DNA of 64,000 nt, taken from assembly GCF_948472415.1 (NCBI RefSeq), contig NZ_OX419519.1, forward strand, positions 2,046,001 to 2,110,000, given 5' to 3'. How positions within the stretch are numbered: position 1 is the first letter of the stretch; each line of letters opens with the position of its first letter. The DNA is from Kitasatospora fiedleri. Its GTDB lineage: Bacteria > Actinomycetota > Actinomycetes > Streptomycetales > Streptomycetaceae. The notes below the pieces were generated by a model that made no database searches, had not been told where the DNA came from, and was given only the letters and a program-made list of their open reading frames with translations. This document shows, piece after piece, positions 9,318-18,710 of this stretch. The translations under genes and the position numbers were made by a program.

Positions 9318-9329
9318 TACGCTGGGCGC
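9318..9329 (+). promoter_or_regulatory. possible leaderless -10 box for the TIGR03085 gene
   Basis: TACGCT at 9318-9323 lies 6 nt before the ATG at 9330 and fits a -10 element for a leaderless mRNA. There is no Shine-Dalgarno sequence in the 25-bp gap after the preceding gene. Confidence 0.4.
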
Positions 9330-9974
9330 ATGGTGAGTCTTGCGCAGGGCGAGCGGGCCCGGTTGAGTCGGTTGTTGGCGGCGGCGGGCCCGGAGGGGCC
9401 GACGTTGTGCGAGGGGTGGGTGGCGCGGGACTTGGCGGCGCACCTGGTAGTGCGGGAGGGGCGGCCGGACGCGGCGGCGGGCATCCGGGTCGGGGCGCTG
9501 GCCGGGTGGACGGAGCGGGTGCAGGGGAAGGTCGCGGGGCGGGAGTACGCGGGGGTGGTGAAGTCGTTCCGGTCGGGGCCGCCGGCCTGGTCGCCGTTCA
9601 ACCTGCCGGGGGTGGACGGGGCGGCGAACCTGGTGGAGTTCTTCGTGCACGCGGAGGACGTCCGCCGGGCGGTGCCGTTCGAGCCGGAGCCGGTGGGCGC
9701 GGAGCTGGCGGAGGCGCTGTGGAAGCGGGTACCGGCGGTGGCCCGGTTCAGTGACGCGAAGGCGCCGGTCTCGCTGCGGCTGGTGCACCCGGACGGCCGG
9801 GAGGTGACGGTGCGTCGGAAGGGCACGCCGGTGGTGACGGTGAGCGGGGAGCCGGGCGAGCTGGTGCTGTTCCTGTCCGGGCGGGGCGCGAAGGCCGCGG
9901 TGGTGGCGGAGGGCGCGCCGGAGGCGGTGGAGACGCTGGCGCACGTGCTGCCGCTGCCGGAGGCCGGGGCCTGA
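9330..9974 (+). CDS. TIGR03085 family protein (mycothiol-dependent isomerase-like fold)
   Basis: This 214-residue protein belongs to the actinobacterial TIGR03085 family, related to the DinB/mycothiol-dependent maleylpyruvate isomerase fold. The N-terminal part shows the typical CEGWVARDLAAHLVVREGRPD (tryptophan, aspartate and histidine of the fold's metal site). The middle shows NLVEFFVHAEDVRRA with a second histidine. The substrate is unknown. The ATG at 9330 is preceded by a -10-like box rather than a ribosome-binding site. Around the stop codon a CCGGGGCCTGACG unit is repeated three times, which may be a tract of slippage without function. Confidence 0.85.
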   Translation: MVSLAQGERARLSRLLAAAGPEGPTLCEGWVARDLAAHLVVREGRPDAAAGIRVGALAGWTERVQGKVAGREYAGVVKSFRSGPPAWSPFNLPGVDGAANLVEFFVHAEDVRRAVPFEPEPVGAELAEALWKRVPAVARFSDAKAPVSLRLVHPDGREVTVRRKGTPVVTVSGEPGELVLFLSGRGAKAAVVAEGAPEAVETLAHVLPLPEAGA

Positions 9975-10088
9975 CGCGGACCGGGGCCTGACGGGGGCCG
10001 GGGCCTGACGGCGCGTCGGCCCGCTCCGTCCGGTCGGTGTGCCAGCCTGGGCTCCAGGCCCCTCCCCCGCCCCTCAGGAGCGCACACC

Positions 10089-10892
10089 GTGGTGAGCAGC
10101 GACGTCCGACCAGGCTCGCCGAACTGGATCGGCCTGGGCAGCCCGGACCTCGCCGAGTCCGCGTCGTTCTACGGCGCGGTGTTCGGCTGGACGCTGGACC
10201 GGTCCGGCCCGGACGGCCACGGGTTCTTCCGCCGCGCGGGCCGGACGGTGGCGGGGGTCGGCCCGCTGACCGAGGCGGAGGCGCTGCCCGCCTGGACGGT
10301 GTACTTCGCCGCGGCGGACGCGGCCGGTGTCGCGGCGGCGACGGAGCGCTCCGGCGGCACGGTCCGCGCCCCGGCCGCCGAGGTGCCGGGGCGGGGCCGG
10401 TCCGTGCGGCTGGCCGATCCGACGGGCGGCCGGTTCGCGGTGTGGCAGGACGGCGGGGCGGCCGGGCTGGAGGCGGTGGGCGGGCCGGGCGCGCTGTGCC
10501 GGGCGGAGCTGCGCACCCCGGACGTCCCGGGGTCGCTGCGGTTCTACCGGGGCCTGTTCGGCTGGCGGAGCCGGGACTCGGAGCCGTCGGGGGCGGCGTG
10601 CGCGGCGCTGGGCCCGGCGGACGGCGGGGCCGACTTCGGCGCGGTCGGCCACGTGCACCCGCGGGTGGACGCGGGCTGGCTGGTGCACTTCGCGGTGGCG
10701 GACGCGCTGCTGGCCACCGACGAGGTGCGCCGCTCGGGCGGGAGCGTCCTGCTGCCGCCGCGGCCGGTGCCGACGGTGGGGCGGGTCGCGGTGCTGGCGG
10801 ACCCGTTCGGCGCGCAGTTCGCGCTCCTGGAGCCGAAGCCGGAACCGGAGCCGGAGCCAGGACCAGGGCCGGAACCTGGGCCGCGCCGGTGA
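10089..10892 (+). CDS. VOC family protein with two glyoxalase-like domains
   Basis: This 267-residue cytosolic protein has two vicinal-oxygen-chelate modules. The first runs from NWIGLGSPDLAESASFYGAVFGW to about residue 120. The second starts at CRAELRTPDVPGSLRFYRGLFGW. VOC proteins include glyoxalases, dioxygenases and antibiotic-binding proteins; the activity here cannot be assigned. The C-terminus carries an EPEPEPGPGPEPGP tail not needed for the fold. The GTG at 10089 has AGGAG eight bases upstream; a second GTG follows directly. The stop codon lies inside a strong hairpin shared with hisF. Confidence 0.85.
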   Translation: MVSSDVRPGSPNWIGLGSPDLAESASFYGAVFGWTLDRSGPDGHGFFRRAGRTVAGVGPLTEAEALPAWTVYFAAADAAGVAAATERSGGTVRAPAAEVPGRGRSVRLADPTGGRFAVWQDGGAAGLEAVGGPGALCRAELRTPDVPGSLRFYRGLFGWRSRDSEPSGAACAALGPADGGADFGAVGHVHPRVDAGWLVHFAVADALLATDEVRRSGGSVLLPPRPVPTVGRVAVLADPFGAQFALLEPKPEPEPEPGPGPEPGPRR

Positions 10893-10908
10893 CGCACCGG
10901 CGCGGCCC
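10878..10908. terminator. bidirectional terminator between the VOC gene and hisF
   Basis: A perfect 14-bp stem (GGGCCGCGCCGGTG with CACCGGCGCGGCCC) and a 3-nt loop lie between convergent genes. The stem includes the last codons and TGA of the VOC gene. Confidence 0.75.
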
Positions 10909-10937
10909 CGGACGGGCGCCTCAGCGCACGAGGGAGG

Positions 10938-11708
10938 TCAGCGGACGGGGTGCCCGGTGGCCCGGAGTTCGTCCTTGACCTGGCCGATCGTCAAGTCGCC
11001 GAAGTGGAAGACGCTGGCGGCGAGGACCGCGTCGGCGCCGGCGTCGACCGCGGGGGCGAAGTCGGCGAGCTTGCCGGCGCCGCCGGAGGCGATGACCGGG
11101 ACGGAGACGGCCTTGCGGGCGGCCCGGATCATCTCCAGGTCGTAGCCGTCCTTGGTGCCGTCGGCATCCATCGAGTTGAGCAGGATCTCGCCGGCGCCGA
11201 GTTCGGCGGCGCGCGCCGCCCACTCGATCGCGTCGAGGCCGGTGCCGCGCCGGCCGCCGTGGGTGGTGACCTCGAAGCCGGAGGCGGTCTCGGTGCCCTC
11301 GGGGCAGCGCCGGGCGTCGACCGACAGGACGAGCACCTGGCGGCCGAAGCGTTGCGCGATCTCGCGGACCAGCTCGGGCCGGGCGATCGCGGCGGTGTTG
11401 ACGCCGACCTTGTCGGCGCCGGCCCGCAGCAGCCGGTCGACGTCCTCGACGGCGCGGACGCCGCCGCCGACGGTGAGCGGGATGAAGACCTGCTCGGCGG
11501 TGCGGCGGACCACGTCGTAGGTGGTCTCCCGGGAGCCGGACGAGGCGGTGATGTCGAGGAAGGTCAACTCGTCGGCGCCCTGGGCGTCGTAGAGCTTGGC
11601 GAGCTCGACCGGGTCGCCGGCGTCGCGCAGGTTCTGGAAGTTGACGCCCTTGACGACGCGTCCGGCGTCCACGTCCAGGCAGGGGATGACGCGTACTGCG
11701 AGTGTCAC
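10938..11708 (-). CDS. hisF: imidazole glycerol phosphate synthase, cyclase subunit
   Basis: HisF uses ammonia from HisH to convert PRFAR to imidazole glycerol phosphate and AICAR. The 256-residue (beta/alpha)8 barrel has the usual length. The catalytic aspartates sit in [15 protein letters not shown] (Asp-12) and [14 protein letters not shown] (about Asp-134). Phosphate-binding loops TVGGGVR and ASGGAG are present. The GTG start overlaps the ridA stop by four bases, so translation is coupled. It is the last gene of the hisD-to-hisF operon and is followed by a strong hairpin. Confidence 0.97.
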   Translation of the reverse strand: MTLAVRVIPCLDVDAGRVVKGVNFQNLRDAGDPVELAKLYDAQGADELTFLDITASSGSRETTYDVVRRTAEQVFIPLTVGGGVRAVEDVDRLLRAGADKVGVNTAAIARPELVREIAQRFGRQVLVLSVDARRCPEGTETASGFEVTTHGGRRGTGLDAIEWAARAAELGAGEILLNSMDADGTKDGYDLEMIRAARKAVSVPVIASGGAGKLADFAPAVDAGADAVLAASVFHFGDLTIGQVKDELRATGHPVR

Positions 11709-12244
11709 GGCTGGGTGCCTTCCGAGGTCTGGGGGCCGGCCGGGGCCGGGGCGTCGGCCGGGGCGGCGGCGGAGGTCCGGGCGTCGGCCGGGGCGTCGGC
11801 GGAGGTCCGGTCGCGGGCGTCGGCCAGGGCGCGGGCGAGGCCCGGCCGGTGGGCCTCGACCTCGACCTCGACCATCATCCGGGAGTCGGTCAGGCCCTGG
11901 ACGACCACCATGGTGGTGACCGGGCGGACCTCGCCGAAGAGTTCCTTGTGCGCGCGGCCGACCTCGTCGCAGTCCCGGACGTGGGTGAGGTACATCCGGG
12001 TGCGGACCACGTCGGCGGCGGTGAGTCCGTAGGGGCCGAGCGCTTCGAGGGCGACCTCGAAGGCGGCCAGCGTCTGCTCGTACGGGTCGCCCTCGAAGAC
12101 GGCGACGCCGTCGTCGTACGCGGTGCAGCCCGCGACCAGGACGGAGTCCCCGGCCGCCACCGCCCGGGAGAATCCGTACTGGTCCTCGTAGGGGGACCGT
12201 CCGGACTGGCGGGCGACGGCGGCGGCCGGGGTTTCGTCGGTCAT
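11705..12244 (-). CDS. RidA family protein in the his operon
   Basis: This 179-residue protein has a RidA/YjgF-like core (about residues 15-130: [47 protein letters not shown]). RidA enzymes hydrolyse reactive enamine/imine intermediates of PLP enzymes. The arginine in VVRTRMYL and glutamate in MVEVEVEA are consistent with activity. The last 45 residues are an Ala/Pro/Asp-rich tail with repeated [13 protein letters not shown] units that the core does not need. Start and stop overlap hisA and hisF by 4 nt each, so it is made with the His enzymes. A RidA-like gene at this place is usual in streptomycete his operons. Confidence 0.88.
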   Translation of the reverse strand: MTDETPAAAVARQSGRSPYEDQYGFSRAVAAGDSVLVAGCTAYDDGVAVFEGDPYEQTLAAFEVALEALGPYGLTAADVVRTRMYLTHVRDCDEVGRAHKELFGEVRPVTTMVVVQGLTDSRMMVEVEVEAHRPGLARALADARDRTSADAPADARTSAAAPADAPAPAGPQTSEGTQP

Positions 12245-12969
12245 CGGGACACAGCCTCCAGGGCCTCTTCGAGGGTGAACTTCTGCTCGTAGAGCGCCTT
12301 CCCCACGATCGAGCCCTCGACGCCCTCCGGTACCAGGGTGGCGATCGCGCGCAGGTCGTCGAGGGACGACACGCCGCCGGAGGCGACGACGGGCCGGTCG
12401 GTGGCGGCGCAGACGTCGCGCAGCAGCTGGAGGTTGGGGCCGGTCAGGGTGCCGTCGCGGTTGACGTCGGTGACCACGTAGCGGGCGCAGCCCTCGGCGT
12501 CGAGGCGGGCCAGCACGTCGTAGAGCTGGCCGCCGTCGCGGGTCCAGCCGCGGCCGCGCAGGGTGGTGCCGACCACGTCGAGGCCGACGGCGATCTTCTC
12601 GCCGTGCTCGGCGATGACCTTGGCGACCCACTCGGGGCTCTCCAGGGCGGCGGTGCCGAGGTTGACCCGGGTGCAGCCGGTGGCGAGGGCGGCGGCCAGC
12701 GACTCGTCGTCGCGGATGCCGCCGGACAGCTCGACCTTGATGTCGAGGCGGCCGGTGACCTCGCGGAGCAGTTCGCGGTTGCTGCCGGTGCCGAAGGCGG
12801 CGTCGAGGTCGACCAGGTGCAGCCACTCGGCGCCGGCGTTCTGCCAGGCGAGGGCGGCGGCGAGCGGCTCGCCGAAGGAGGTCTCGGTGCCGGAGGCGCC
12901 CTTGACCAGGCGGACCGCCTGGCCGTCGCGGACGTCGACGGCGGGCAGCAGTTCGAGGCGGTTGGTCAT
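12241..12969 (-). CDS. priA: bifunctional HisA/TrpF isomerase PriA
   Basis: This 242-residue (beta/alpha)8 enzyme isomerises ProFAR to PRFAR for histidine. In this lineage the same enzyme (PriA) also isomerises phosphoribosyl anthranilate for tryptophan. Catalytic aspartates are in [13 protein letters not shown] (about Asp-11) and [11 protein letters not shown] (about Asp-129). The barrel shows the flexible-loop segments [11 protein letters not shown] and [15 protein letters not shown]. Assignment as PriA rather than plain HisA follows from actinobacterial origin and from no trpF being seen near trpC. The start is an ATG 22 bp after hisH. The stop overlaps ridA by four bases. Confidence 0.93.
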   Translation of the reverse strand: MTNRLELLPAVDVRDGQAVRLVKGASGTETSFGEPLAAALAWQNAGAEWLHLVDLDAAFGTGSNRELLREVTGRLDIKVELSGGIRDDESLAAALATGCTRVNLGTAALESPEWVAKVIAEHGEKIAVGLDVVGTTLRGRGWTRDGGQLYDVLARLDAEGCARYVVTDVNRDGTLTGPNLQLLRDVCAATDRPVVASGGVSSLDDLRAIATLVPEGVEGSIVGKALYEQKFTLEEALEAVSR

Positions 12970-12991
12970 GTTCTGGTGGACTCTTCCGTCG

Positions 12992-13627
12992 TCAGAGGGT
13001 GTCGACCCAGTTGGTCAGCAGGGCGGCGCCGGCGTCGCCGGACTTCTCGGGGTGGAACTGGGTGGCCCAGAGCGGGCCGTTCTCCACGGCGGCGACGAAC
13101 GGCTGCCCGTGGGTGGCCCAGGTGACCCTGGGGGCGCGGATCTTCTCGGAGTGGGTCTCCAGCACCCAGTGCCGCACGCCGTAGGAGTGCACGAAGTAGA
13201 ACCGGGTGTCGGCGTCCATCCCGGCGAACATCCGGGTGTCGGCGGGCGCGTCGACGGTGTTCCAGCCCATGTGCGGGACGACCGGCGCGTCGAGCGGCTC
13301 GACGGTGCCGGGCCACTCGTCGCAGCCGGCGGTCTCCACGCCGTGCTCGACGCCCTTCTCGAACAGGATCTGCATGCCGACGCAGATGCCGAGCACCGGG
13401 CGGCCGCCGGCCAGCCGGCGGCCGATGACCTGCTCGCCGCGGACGGCCCTGAGGCCGCGCATGCACGCCTCGAAGGCGCCGACGCCGGGCACCAGCAGGC
13501 CGTCGGCGTCCAGCGCCTGCTGGAAGTTCGAGGTGACGGTGACGGTGGCGCCGGTGCGCTCGACGGCACGCTGGGCGGAGCGCAGGTTGCCGGAGCCGTA
13601 GTCCAGCACCACGACGTTCTTGGACAT
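12992..13627 (-). CDS. hisH: imidazole glycerol phosphate synthase, glutaminase subunit
   Basis: HisH hydrolyses glutamine and passes ammonia to HisF. The 211-residue class I glutamine amidotransferase has the nucleophile cysteine in [14 protein letters not shown] (about residue 83). The His-Glu pair is in [12 protein letters not shown] near residue 196. [11 protein letters not shown] and [10 protein letters not shown] are conserved segments. The ATG at 13627 lies 12 bp after the stop of the 47-residue membrane protein and has a GGAGACC-like site. It forms a functional pair with HisF, five positions on in the pathway but two genes away in the operon. Confidence 0.96.
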   Translation of the reverse strand: MSKNVVVLDYGSGNLRSAQRAVERTGATVTVTSNFQQALDADGLLVPGVGAFEACMRGLRAVRGEQVIGRRLAGGRPVLGICVGMQILFEKGVEHGVETAGCDEWPGTVEPLDAPVVPHMGWNTVDAPADTRMFAGMDADTRFYFVHSYGVRHWVLETHSEKIRAPRVTWATHGQPFVAAVENGPLWATQFHPEKSGDAGAALLTNWVDTL

Positions 13628-13639
13628 CTGTGGGGTCTC

Positions 13640-13783
13640 CTAGAGGCGCATGATGCCGGCGGCCAGGCACATGGCCGCGGCGAAGGCGAGGACGAGGACG
13701 ACGCCCTTGGGCAGCTTCTGCTTCCAGAACGACCAGACGCCGCCCGCGAAGAAGAGGCCGAGGACGATCAGCACCGTCGCCAT
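13640..13783 (-). CDS. 47-residue single-pass membrane protein inside the his operon
   Basis: This very small protein begins MATVLIVLGLFFAGG and has a first hydrophobic stretch, then WKQKLPKG, then a second stretch VVLVLAFAAAMCLAAGI. It therefore looks like a two-helix hairpin in the membrane. The ATG overlaps the hisB stop (TGATG), so translation is coupled, and hisH starts 12 bp after its TAG. A similar small gene is found between hisB and hisH in other streptomycetes, but no function is known to me. Coupled translation and position suggest a real gene. A link to histidine synthesis is only inferred. Confidence 0.75.
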   Translation of the reverse strand: MATVLIVLGLFFAGGVWSFWKQKLPKGVVLVLAFAAAMCLAAGIMRL

Positions 13784-14376
13784 CAGAGCGCGCCCTTGGT
13801 GGAGGGCAGGATGCCGGCGGCGCGCGGGTCGCGCTCGGAGGCGTAGCGCAGCGCCCGGGCCAGTGCCTTGAACTGGCACTCGACGATGTGGTGCGCGTTG
13901 CGGCCGTACGGGACGTGCACGTGCAGGGCGACCTGGGCCTGGGCGACGAAGGACTCCAGGATGTGCCGGGTCATCGTGGTGTCGTACGAGCCGATCATCG
14001 GGGCCATCTGCTCGGGCTCGGTGTGCACCAGGTATGGGCGGCCGGAGAGGTCGACGGTGACCTGGGCCAGCGACTCGTCCAGCGGGACGGTGCAGTTGCC
14101 GAACCGGTAGATGCCGACCTTGTCGCCGAGCGCCTGCTTGAAGGCGGCGCCGAGCGCGAGCGCGGTGTCCTCGATGGTGTGGTGGGTGTCGATGTGCAGG
14201 TCGCCCTCGGTCTTGACGGTGAGGTCGAAGAGGCCGTGGCGGCCGAGCTGGTCGAGCATGTGGTCGTAGAAGCCGACGCCCGTGGAGACGTCCGTCTTGC
14301 CGGTTCCGTCGAGGTCGATCTCGACCAGGACGGAGGTCTCCTTGGTGGTGCGTTCGACGCGGCCGATGCGGGACAT
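13783..14376 (-). CDS. hisB: imidazoleglycerol-phosphate dehydratase
   Basis: HisB dehydrates imidazole glycerol phosphate to imidazole acetol phosphate. The 197-residue enzyme is the single-domain type without a fused phosphatase. Metal-binding histidine motifs are clear: FYDHMLDQLGRHG (about 42-54), DTHHTIEDTALALG (about 70-83) and GRNAHHIVECQFKALAR near 160. The ATG at 14376 gives the family length, six bases after the hisC stop. Its stop overlaps the small membrane protein gene. All features are standard. Confidence 0.97.
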   Translation of the reverse strand: MSRIGRVERTTKETSVLVEIDLDGTGKTDVSTGVGFYDHMLDQLGRHGLFDLTVKTEGDLHIDTHHTIEDTALALGAAFKQALGDKVGIYRFGNCTVPLDESLAQVTVDLSGRPYLVHTEPEQMAPMIGSYDTTMTRHILESFVAQAQVALHVHVPYGRNAHHIVECQFKALARALRYASERDPRAAGILPSTKGAL

Positions 14377-14382
14377 GCGGGG

Positions 14383-15483
14383 TTACAGCTCCTTGGTTGC
14401 AAGCGAGACGGCGCTCAGGAACGCGTCGTTCTCGGCGGGGGTGCCGGCGGTGACGCGCAGCCAGCCGGGGACGCCGTTGTCGCGGATCAGCACGCCCTGG
14501 TCGAGGATCGCCTGCCACACCGCGTGGGTGTCGGCGAAGCGGCCGAACTGGATGAAGTTGGCGTCGGAGTCGGTGACGTCGAGGCCCAGCCCGCGCAGCG
14601 CGAGCACCACACGGTCGCGCTCGGACTTGAGCCGGTCGACGTAGCCGAGCAGGGTGTCGGTGTGCTCCAGGCAGGCCAGCGCGGTGGCCTGGGTGACGGC
14701 CGACAGGTGGTAGGGCAGCCGGACCAGCTGCACCGCGTCCACCACGGCCGGGTCGGCGGCCAGGTAGCCCAGCCGCAGGCCGGCCGCGCCGAACGCCTTG
14801 GACATGGTGCGGCTGATCACCAGGTTCGGGCGGCCTTCGAGCAGCGGCAGCAGCGAGGCGCGGTGCGAGAACTCGACGTACGCCTCGTCGACCACCACCA
14901 TGCTGGGCCCGGCGGCCTGCGCGGCCTCGTACAGGGCGAGCACGGTGTCGGCCGCGACGGCGGTACCGGTCGGGTTGTTCGGCGAGCAGACGAAGACCAC
15001 GTCCGGGCGCAGCTCGGCGATGGCCGCCCGGGCCGCGTCCAGGTCGATGGTGAAGTCCTCGCCCCGCGGGCCGGAGACCCAGCCGGTGCCGGTGCCGCGG
15101 GCGATCAGGGCGTGCATCGAGTACGAGGGCTCGAAGCCGATCGCGGTGCGGCCGGGCCCGCCGAAGGTCTGCAGCAGCTGCTGGAGCACCTCGTTGGAGC
15201 CGTTGGCGGCCCACACCTGGTCCTTGCTGACCGGGAAGCCGGTGGTGTCGCTCAGGTACGCCGCCAGGCCGGTGCGCAGCTCGACCGCGTCCCGGTCCGG
15301 GTAGCGGTTGAGCTGCCGGGCGGCTTCGGCGACCCGCTCGGCGATCCGGGCCACCAGCGGCTCGGGCAGCGGGTACGGGTTCTCGTTGGTGTTCAGCTGG
15401 ACGGGCACGTCCAACTGCGGTGCGCCGTACGGGGACTGGCCGCGCAGCTCGTCGCGGACGGGGAGGTCGTCGATCTTCGTCAC
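14383..15483 (-). CDS. hisC: histidinol-phosphate aminotransferase
   Basis: HisC moves an amino group from glutamate to imidazole acetol phosphate with pyridoxal phosphate. The 366-residue class II aminotransferase shows [11 protein letters not shown] (about 29-39), the cofactor-binding NPNNPTG-like segment [17 protein letters not shown], and the Schiff-base lysine in [17 protein letters not shown] (about 235). The GTG at 15483 overlaps the hisD stop by four bases, so translation is coupled. A long open frame upstream of this start is only the antisense shadow of hisD. Confidence 0.97.
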   Translation of the reverse strand: MTKIDDLPVRDELRGQSPYGAPQLDVPVQLNTNENPYPLPEPLVARIAERVAEAARQLNRYPDRDAVELRTGLAAYLSDTTGFPVSKDQVWAANGSNEVLQQLLQTFGGPGRTAIGFEPSYSMHALIARGTGTGWVSGPRGEDFTIDLDAARAAIAELRPDVVFVCSPNNPTGTAVAADTVLALYEAAQAAGPSMVVVDEAYVEFSHRASLLPLLEGRPNLVISRTMSKAFGAAGLRLGYLAADPAVVDAVQLVRLPYHLSAVTQATALACLEHTDTLLGYVDRLKSERDRVVLALRGLGLDVTDSDANFIQFGRFADTHAVWQAILDQGVLIRDNGVPGWLRVTAGTPAENDAFLSAVSLATKEL

Positions 15484-16814
15484 GAGGTGGGAACCGTCCA
15501 GTCGCCGTGCCAGTGTTGTTCGTCTCCGACAAAACGCGCCTTCACGGCGTCGCCGTGGCCGGGCAGGTCCTCGGCCTCGGACAGGTTGACCACGTGCGCG
15601 GCGATCCCGGCCAGCGCCGCGCGGTCGTACTCGACCACCTGGACGCCGCGCAGGAAGGTCTGCACGGACAGGCCGGAGGAGTGGCAGGCGCAGCCGCCGG
15701 TGGGCAGCACGTGGTTGGAGCCGGCCGCGTAGTCGCCCAGCGAGACCGGGGTGAAGCGGCCCAGGAAGATCGCGCCCGCGTTGCGGACCCGCTCGGAGAC
15801 GGCGTGCGGGTCGGCGGTCTGGATCTCCAGGTGCTCGGCGGCGTAGGCGTTGACCACCGCGAGGCCCTGCTCCAGGTCGTCGACCAGGATGATGCCGGAC
15901 TGCGGGCCGCCGAGCGCCTCGGCCACCCGCGCGCTGTGCCGGGTGCGGGCGACCTGCGCCTTGAGCTCGGCCTCGACGGCGTCGGCCAGCAGCGGGGAGG
16001 CGGTGACCAGCACCGAGCCGGAGGTCGGGCCGTGCTCGGCCTGGCTGATCAGGTCGGCGGCGACCTCCGCGGCGTCCGCGGTGTCGTCGGCGAGCACCAT
16101 GATCTCGGTCGGGCCGGCCTCCGAGTCGATGCCGATCCGGCCGGCGAACAGGCGCTTGGCGGCGGCGACGTAGATGTTGCCGGGGCCGGTGACCAGGTTG
16201 ACCGGCGCGCACTCCTCGGTGCCGAGCGCGAACATCGCGACCGCCTGGGCGCCGCCGACCGCGTACACCTCGTCCACGCCGAGCAGCGCGCAGGCCGCCA
16301 GGATGGTCGGGTGGACCCGGCCGCCGAACGCCTTCTGCGGCGGCGAGGTGACGGCGATGCCGGCCACTCCGGCCTCCTGGGCGGGCACCACGTTCATCAC
16401 CACGGAGGACGGGTAGACCGCCAGGCCGCCCGGCACGTACAGGCCGACCCGGTCGACCGGCACCCAGCGCTGGGTGACGGTGCCGCCGGGCACCACCTGC
16501 GTGGTGTGCCCGACCCGGCGCTGGTCGGCGTGCACGGCGCGGGCCCGGCGGATCGACTCCTCCAGCGCGGCGCGGACCTTCGGGTCCAGCTGCTCCAGCG
16601 CCCCGGCGATCTGCTCCGCGGGGACGCGGGTGGACTCCAGCCGGACGCCGTCGAAGCGCTCGGTGATCTCGATCAGCGCCGCGACCCCGCGATGGCGCAC
16701 GTCCTCGGCGATCGGCCGCACCTTCTCCAGGGCGGCTTCGACGTCGAACTCGGCACGGGGGAGCACGTCGCGCGGGTCCGTGGAGGAGCCGCGGAGGTCG
16801 ATTCGAGAGATCAC
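15480..16814 (-). CDS. hisD: histidinol dehydrogenase
   Basis: HisD oxidises histidinol in two NAD-dependent steps to histidine, the last reactions of the pathway, using zinc. The 444-residue enzyme shows [44 protein letters not shown], the zinc/catalytic region [10 protein letters not shown] and [15 protein letters not shown]. The GTG at 16814 (VISRIDLRG) matches the family N-terminus. There is no Shine-Dalgarno sequence before it, and a TACACT box lies seven bases upstream, so the operon mRNA may begin at the start codon. It is the first gene of the seven-enzyme operon and is divergent from the 16909 gene. Confidence 0.97.
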   Translation of the reverse strand: MISRIDLRGSSTDPRDVLPRAEFDVEAALEKVRPIAEDVRHRGVAALIEITERFDGVRLESTRVPAEQIAGALEQLDPKVRAALEESIRRARAVHADQRRVGHTTQVVPGGTVTQRWVPVDRVGLYVPGGLAVYPSSVVMNVVPAQEAGVAGIAVTSPPQKAFGGRVHPTILAACALLGVDEVYAVGGAQAVAMFALGTEECAPVNLVTGPGNIYVAAAKRLFAGRIGIDSEAGPTEIMVLADDTADAAEVAADLISQAEHGPTSGSVLVTASPLLADAVEAELKAQVARTRHSARVAEALGGPQSGIILVDDLEQGLAVVNAYAAEHLEIQTADPHAVSERVRNAGAIFLGRFTPVSLGDYAAGSNHVLPTGGCACHSSGLSVQTFLRGVQVVEYDRAALAGIAAHVVNLSEAEDLPGHGDAVKARFVGDEQHWHGDWTVPTS

Positions 16815-16821
16815 AGGCCCA

Positions 16822-16827
16822 AGTGTA
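16822..16827 (-). promoter_or_regulatory. putative -10 box of the his operon (leaderless hisD)
   Basis: On the minus strand TACACT lies 7 nt before the hisD GTG. That places the transcription start at or next to the start codon. No convincing -35 hexamer was found. The divergent gene starts 95 bp away. Confidence 0.45.
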
Positions 16828-16908
16828 AGGAGTGGCGAAAACCGGCAGCCCGGCATTTCAGTCCGTGATACGAAGGGTGAGACGAGACCAAGATCATCGG
16901 GGGACGCG

Positions 16909-18648
16909 GTGGAGCAGGCGCCGGACGACTGGACCGACACCGAGCGGGGCCTGTGGGACGCCTTCCGGCACGGCGAGGTGTACGACCTGCGGGCCGGGAG
17001 CGGTCCGGTCGAGCTGCTGCTCCCCGCCCCCGCCGGGCGGGCCGTCCGCCCGGCGGGGGCGGACGGCACCGGCCGCGGCCCCGACGACCCGGACGAGGAC
17101 GGCACCGGCCACGGCCCGGACGACCCGGACGAGGACGGCACCGGTCACGGCCACGGCCCGGACGACCCGTTCAGCGGCGCGCCGTGGGGCCCGGAGCGCA
17201 CCGTCCGCGCCGAGGTGATCGCCCGGCTGCTGCTGCACGGCCCGGAGGCCGCCCCCGGCAAGGTCACCGCGCTCAAGCTCACCGGCGCCCGGATCACCGG
17301 CGAGTTCACCCTGGCCGGCGGCCGGATCGGCTGCTACGTCGAGTTCCAGCTCTGCCGCTTCGAACGCAAACTGCTGCTCTCCGAGGCCACCGCCGGCACC
17401 CTGCGGATCGTCTCCTGCGCCCTGCCCCGGCTGGAGGGCTCCCGGCTGGCCACCGAGGGCGACGTGCACCTCGCCCGCTGCGGCATACCCGGCGGCATCC
17501 GGCTCACCGACGCCCGGATCGGCACCGACCTGCTGCTCAACCAGTCCGCCGTCGGCCCCGACGCGTACGGGCGGGCGGTCTCCGCCGACGGGCTCACCGT
17601 CAACCAGGACTGCGAGGCCGAACGGATCGAGCTGCTCGGCGAGCTGAGCCTGCGCTCGGCCCGGATCGGCGGCCGGCTCTCGCTGCGCGGCAGCTCGCTG
17701 CGGGCCGTCGGCCCGGACAACCCGAACGCGCTGAACGCGGCCCGGATCACCGTCGGCCACACCCTGTACCTGTCCGGCTCGGAGGACGCCAACTGGGCCG
17801 GCTCGCGCACCGTCTACGGCTCCGGCTACGGGGAGTCCACGGGCACCGCCCAGTACCGGGACACCACCCACACCCCGTTCCGCGCCCGGGGCAAGATCCG
17901 GCTCTCCGACGGGCGCTTCGACAACGCCGTGCTGATCAGCGCCGCCGAGTTCCACCTCGGCCCGGGCGAGGAGCTCGCGCTCAGCCGGATCCAGACCCCC
18001 GAACTCCGCTTCGCCTGCGACACCCCGCCCACCGGCCCGGTCACCCTCAACCGGGCCCGGATCGGCAACCTGGTCGACTCGCCCGACGCCTGGCCCACCG
18101 CGCACCACGTCTCGCTCACCGGCTTCACCTACGAGTCGCTGCGCCCCGTCGGCCCCTTCCCGCTGGAGCGCCGGATCGCCTGGGTCGACTCCGGCCGGGA
18201 GTTCCGCCCCGAGGCGTACGAGCAGCTCGCCGCCGCCCTGCGCCGCGACGGTGCCGACGAGGACGCCCGCGCCGTCCTGTACGCCAAGCAGCGCCGCCGC
18301 CGGCGCACCCTGCCGCTGCCCGGCCGGATCTGGGGCCACCTCCAGGACGCCGCCGTCGGCTACGGCTACCGCCCCGGCCGGGCCGCCGCCTGGCTGGTGC
18401 TGGCCTGGGCGCTGGGCACCGCGTACTTCGCCGGGCACGAGCCCGCGCCGGTCAAGGCCGACGAGAAGGTGATCTGGAACCCGGCCCTGTACGCGGCCGG
18501 CAAGGTCCTCCCGCTGATCGACCTCGGCCAGAACGGCTGGAACCCGGACCGCACCGGCCAGTGGGTCGCCACCGCCCTGGTGCTGACCGGCTGGGTGCTC
18601 GCCACCACCGCCGTGGCCGGCGTCACCCGGCTGCTCCAGCGCGGCTGA
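16909..18648 (+). CDS. beta-helix-like protein with C-terminal membrane segments
   Basis: The product has 579 residues and unknown function; relatives are often labelled membrane-associated oxidoreductase without proof. After a short helix ([19 protein letters not shown]) comes an acidic repeat region. About 300 residues follow with regularly spaced hydrophobic strands ([42 protein letters not shown]), as in right-handed beta-helix or pentapeptide-like folds. Two membrane segments lie near the end ([18 protein letters not shown] and [18 protein letters not shown]). No dinucleotide-binding motif was seen, so oxidoreductase activity is doubtful. The GTG at 16909 follows a CGGGGGA site. It is divergent from hisD. 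Confidence 0.7.
   Translation: MEQAPDDWTDTERGLWDAFRHGEVYDLRAGSGPVELLLPAPAGRAVRPAGADGTGRGPDDPDEDGTGHGPDDPDEDGTGHGHGPDDPFSGAPWGPERTVRAEVIARLLLHGPEAAPGKVTALKLTGARITGEFTLAGGRIGCYVEFQLCRFERKLLLSEATAGTLRIVSCALPRLEGSRLATEGDVHLARCGIPGGIRLTDARIGTDLLLNQSAVGPDAYGRAVSADGLTVNQDCEAERIELLGELSLRSARIGGRLSLRGSSLRAVGPDNPNALNAARITVGHTLYLSGSEDANWAGSRTVYGSGYGESTGTAQYRDTTHTPFRARGKIRLSDGRFDNAVLISAAEFHLGPGEELALSRIQTPELRFACDTPPTGPVTLNRARIGNLVDSPDAWPTAHHVSLTGFTYESLRPVGPFPLERRIAWVDSGREFRPEAYEQLAAALRRDGADEDARAVLYAKQRRRRRTLPLPGRIWGHLQDAAVGYGYRPGRAAAWLVLAWALGTAYFAGHEPAPVKADEKVIWNPALYAAGKVLPLIDLGQNGWNPDRTGQWVATALVLTGWVLATTAVAGVTRLLQRG
17065..17169 (+). repeat. 36-bp in-frame tandem repeat encoding acidic units
   Basis: A 36-bp unit occurs at 17065-17100 and 17101-17136, with a partial third copy to 17169. 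It encodes GTG(R/H)GPDDPDED, an acidic segment inside the 16909 gene. It is absent from the core fold and probably varies in copy number. Confidence 0.8.
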
Positions 18649-18697
18649 CACCCCCGGCCGCGGGCGAACCGCGGCGCGGCGGCGGCCCGCCGCCAAC

Positions 18698-18710
18698 TAC
18701 GCTGTCCGCC
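18698..18710 (+). promoter_or_regulatory. possible leaderless -10 box for the LON-domain gene
   Basis: TACGCT at 18698-18703 lies 7 nt before the GTG at 18711. No ribosome-binding site is present in the 62-bp gap. Confidence 0.4.

Noticed and set aside
13888..15732. 614-codon plus-strand open frame across hisB-hisC
   Set aside because: It is the antisense of hisB and hisC, produced by high G+C codon bias. No family features or ribosome-binding site.
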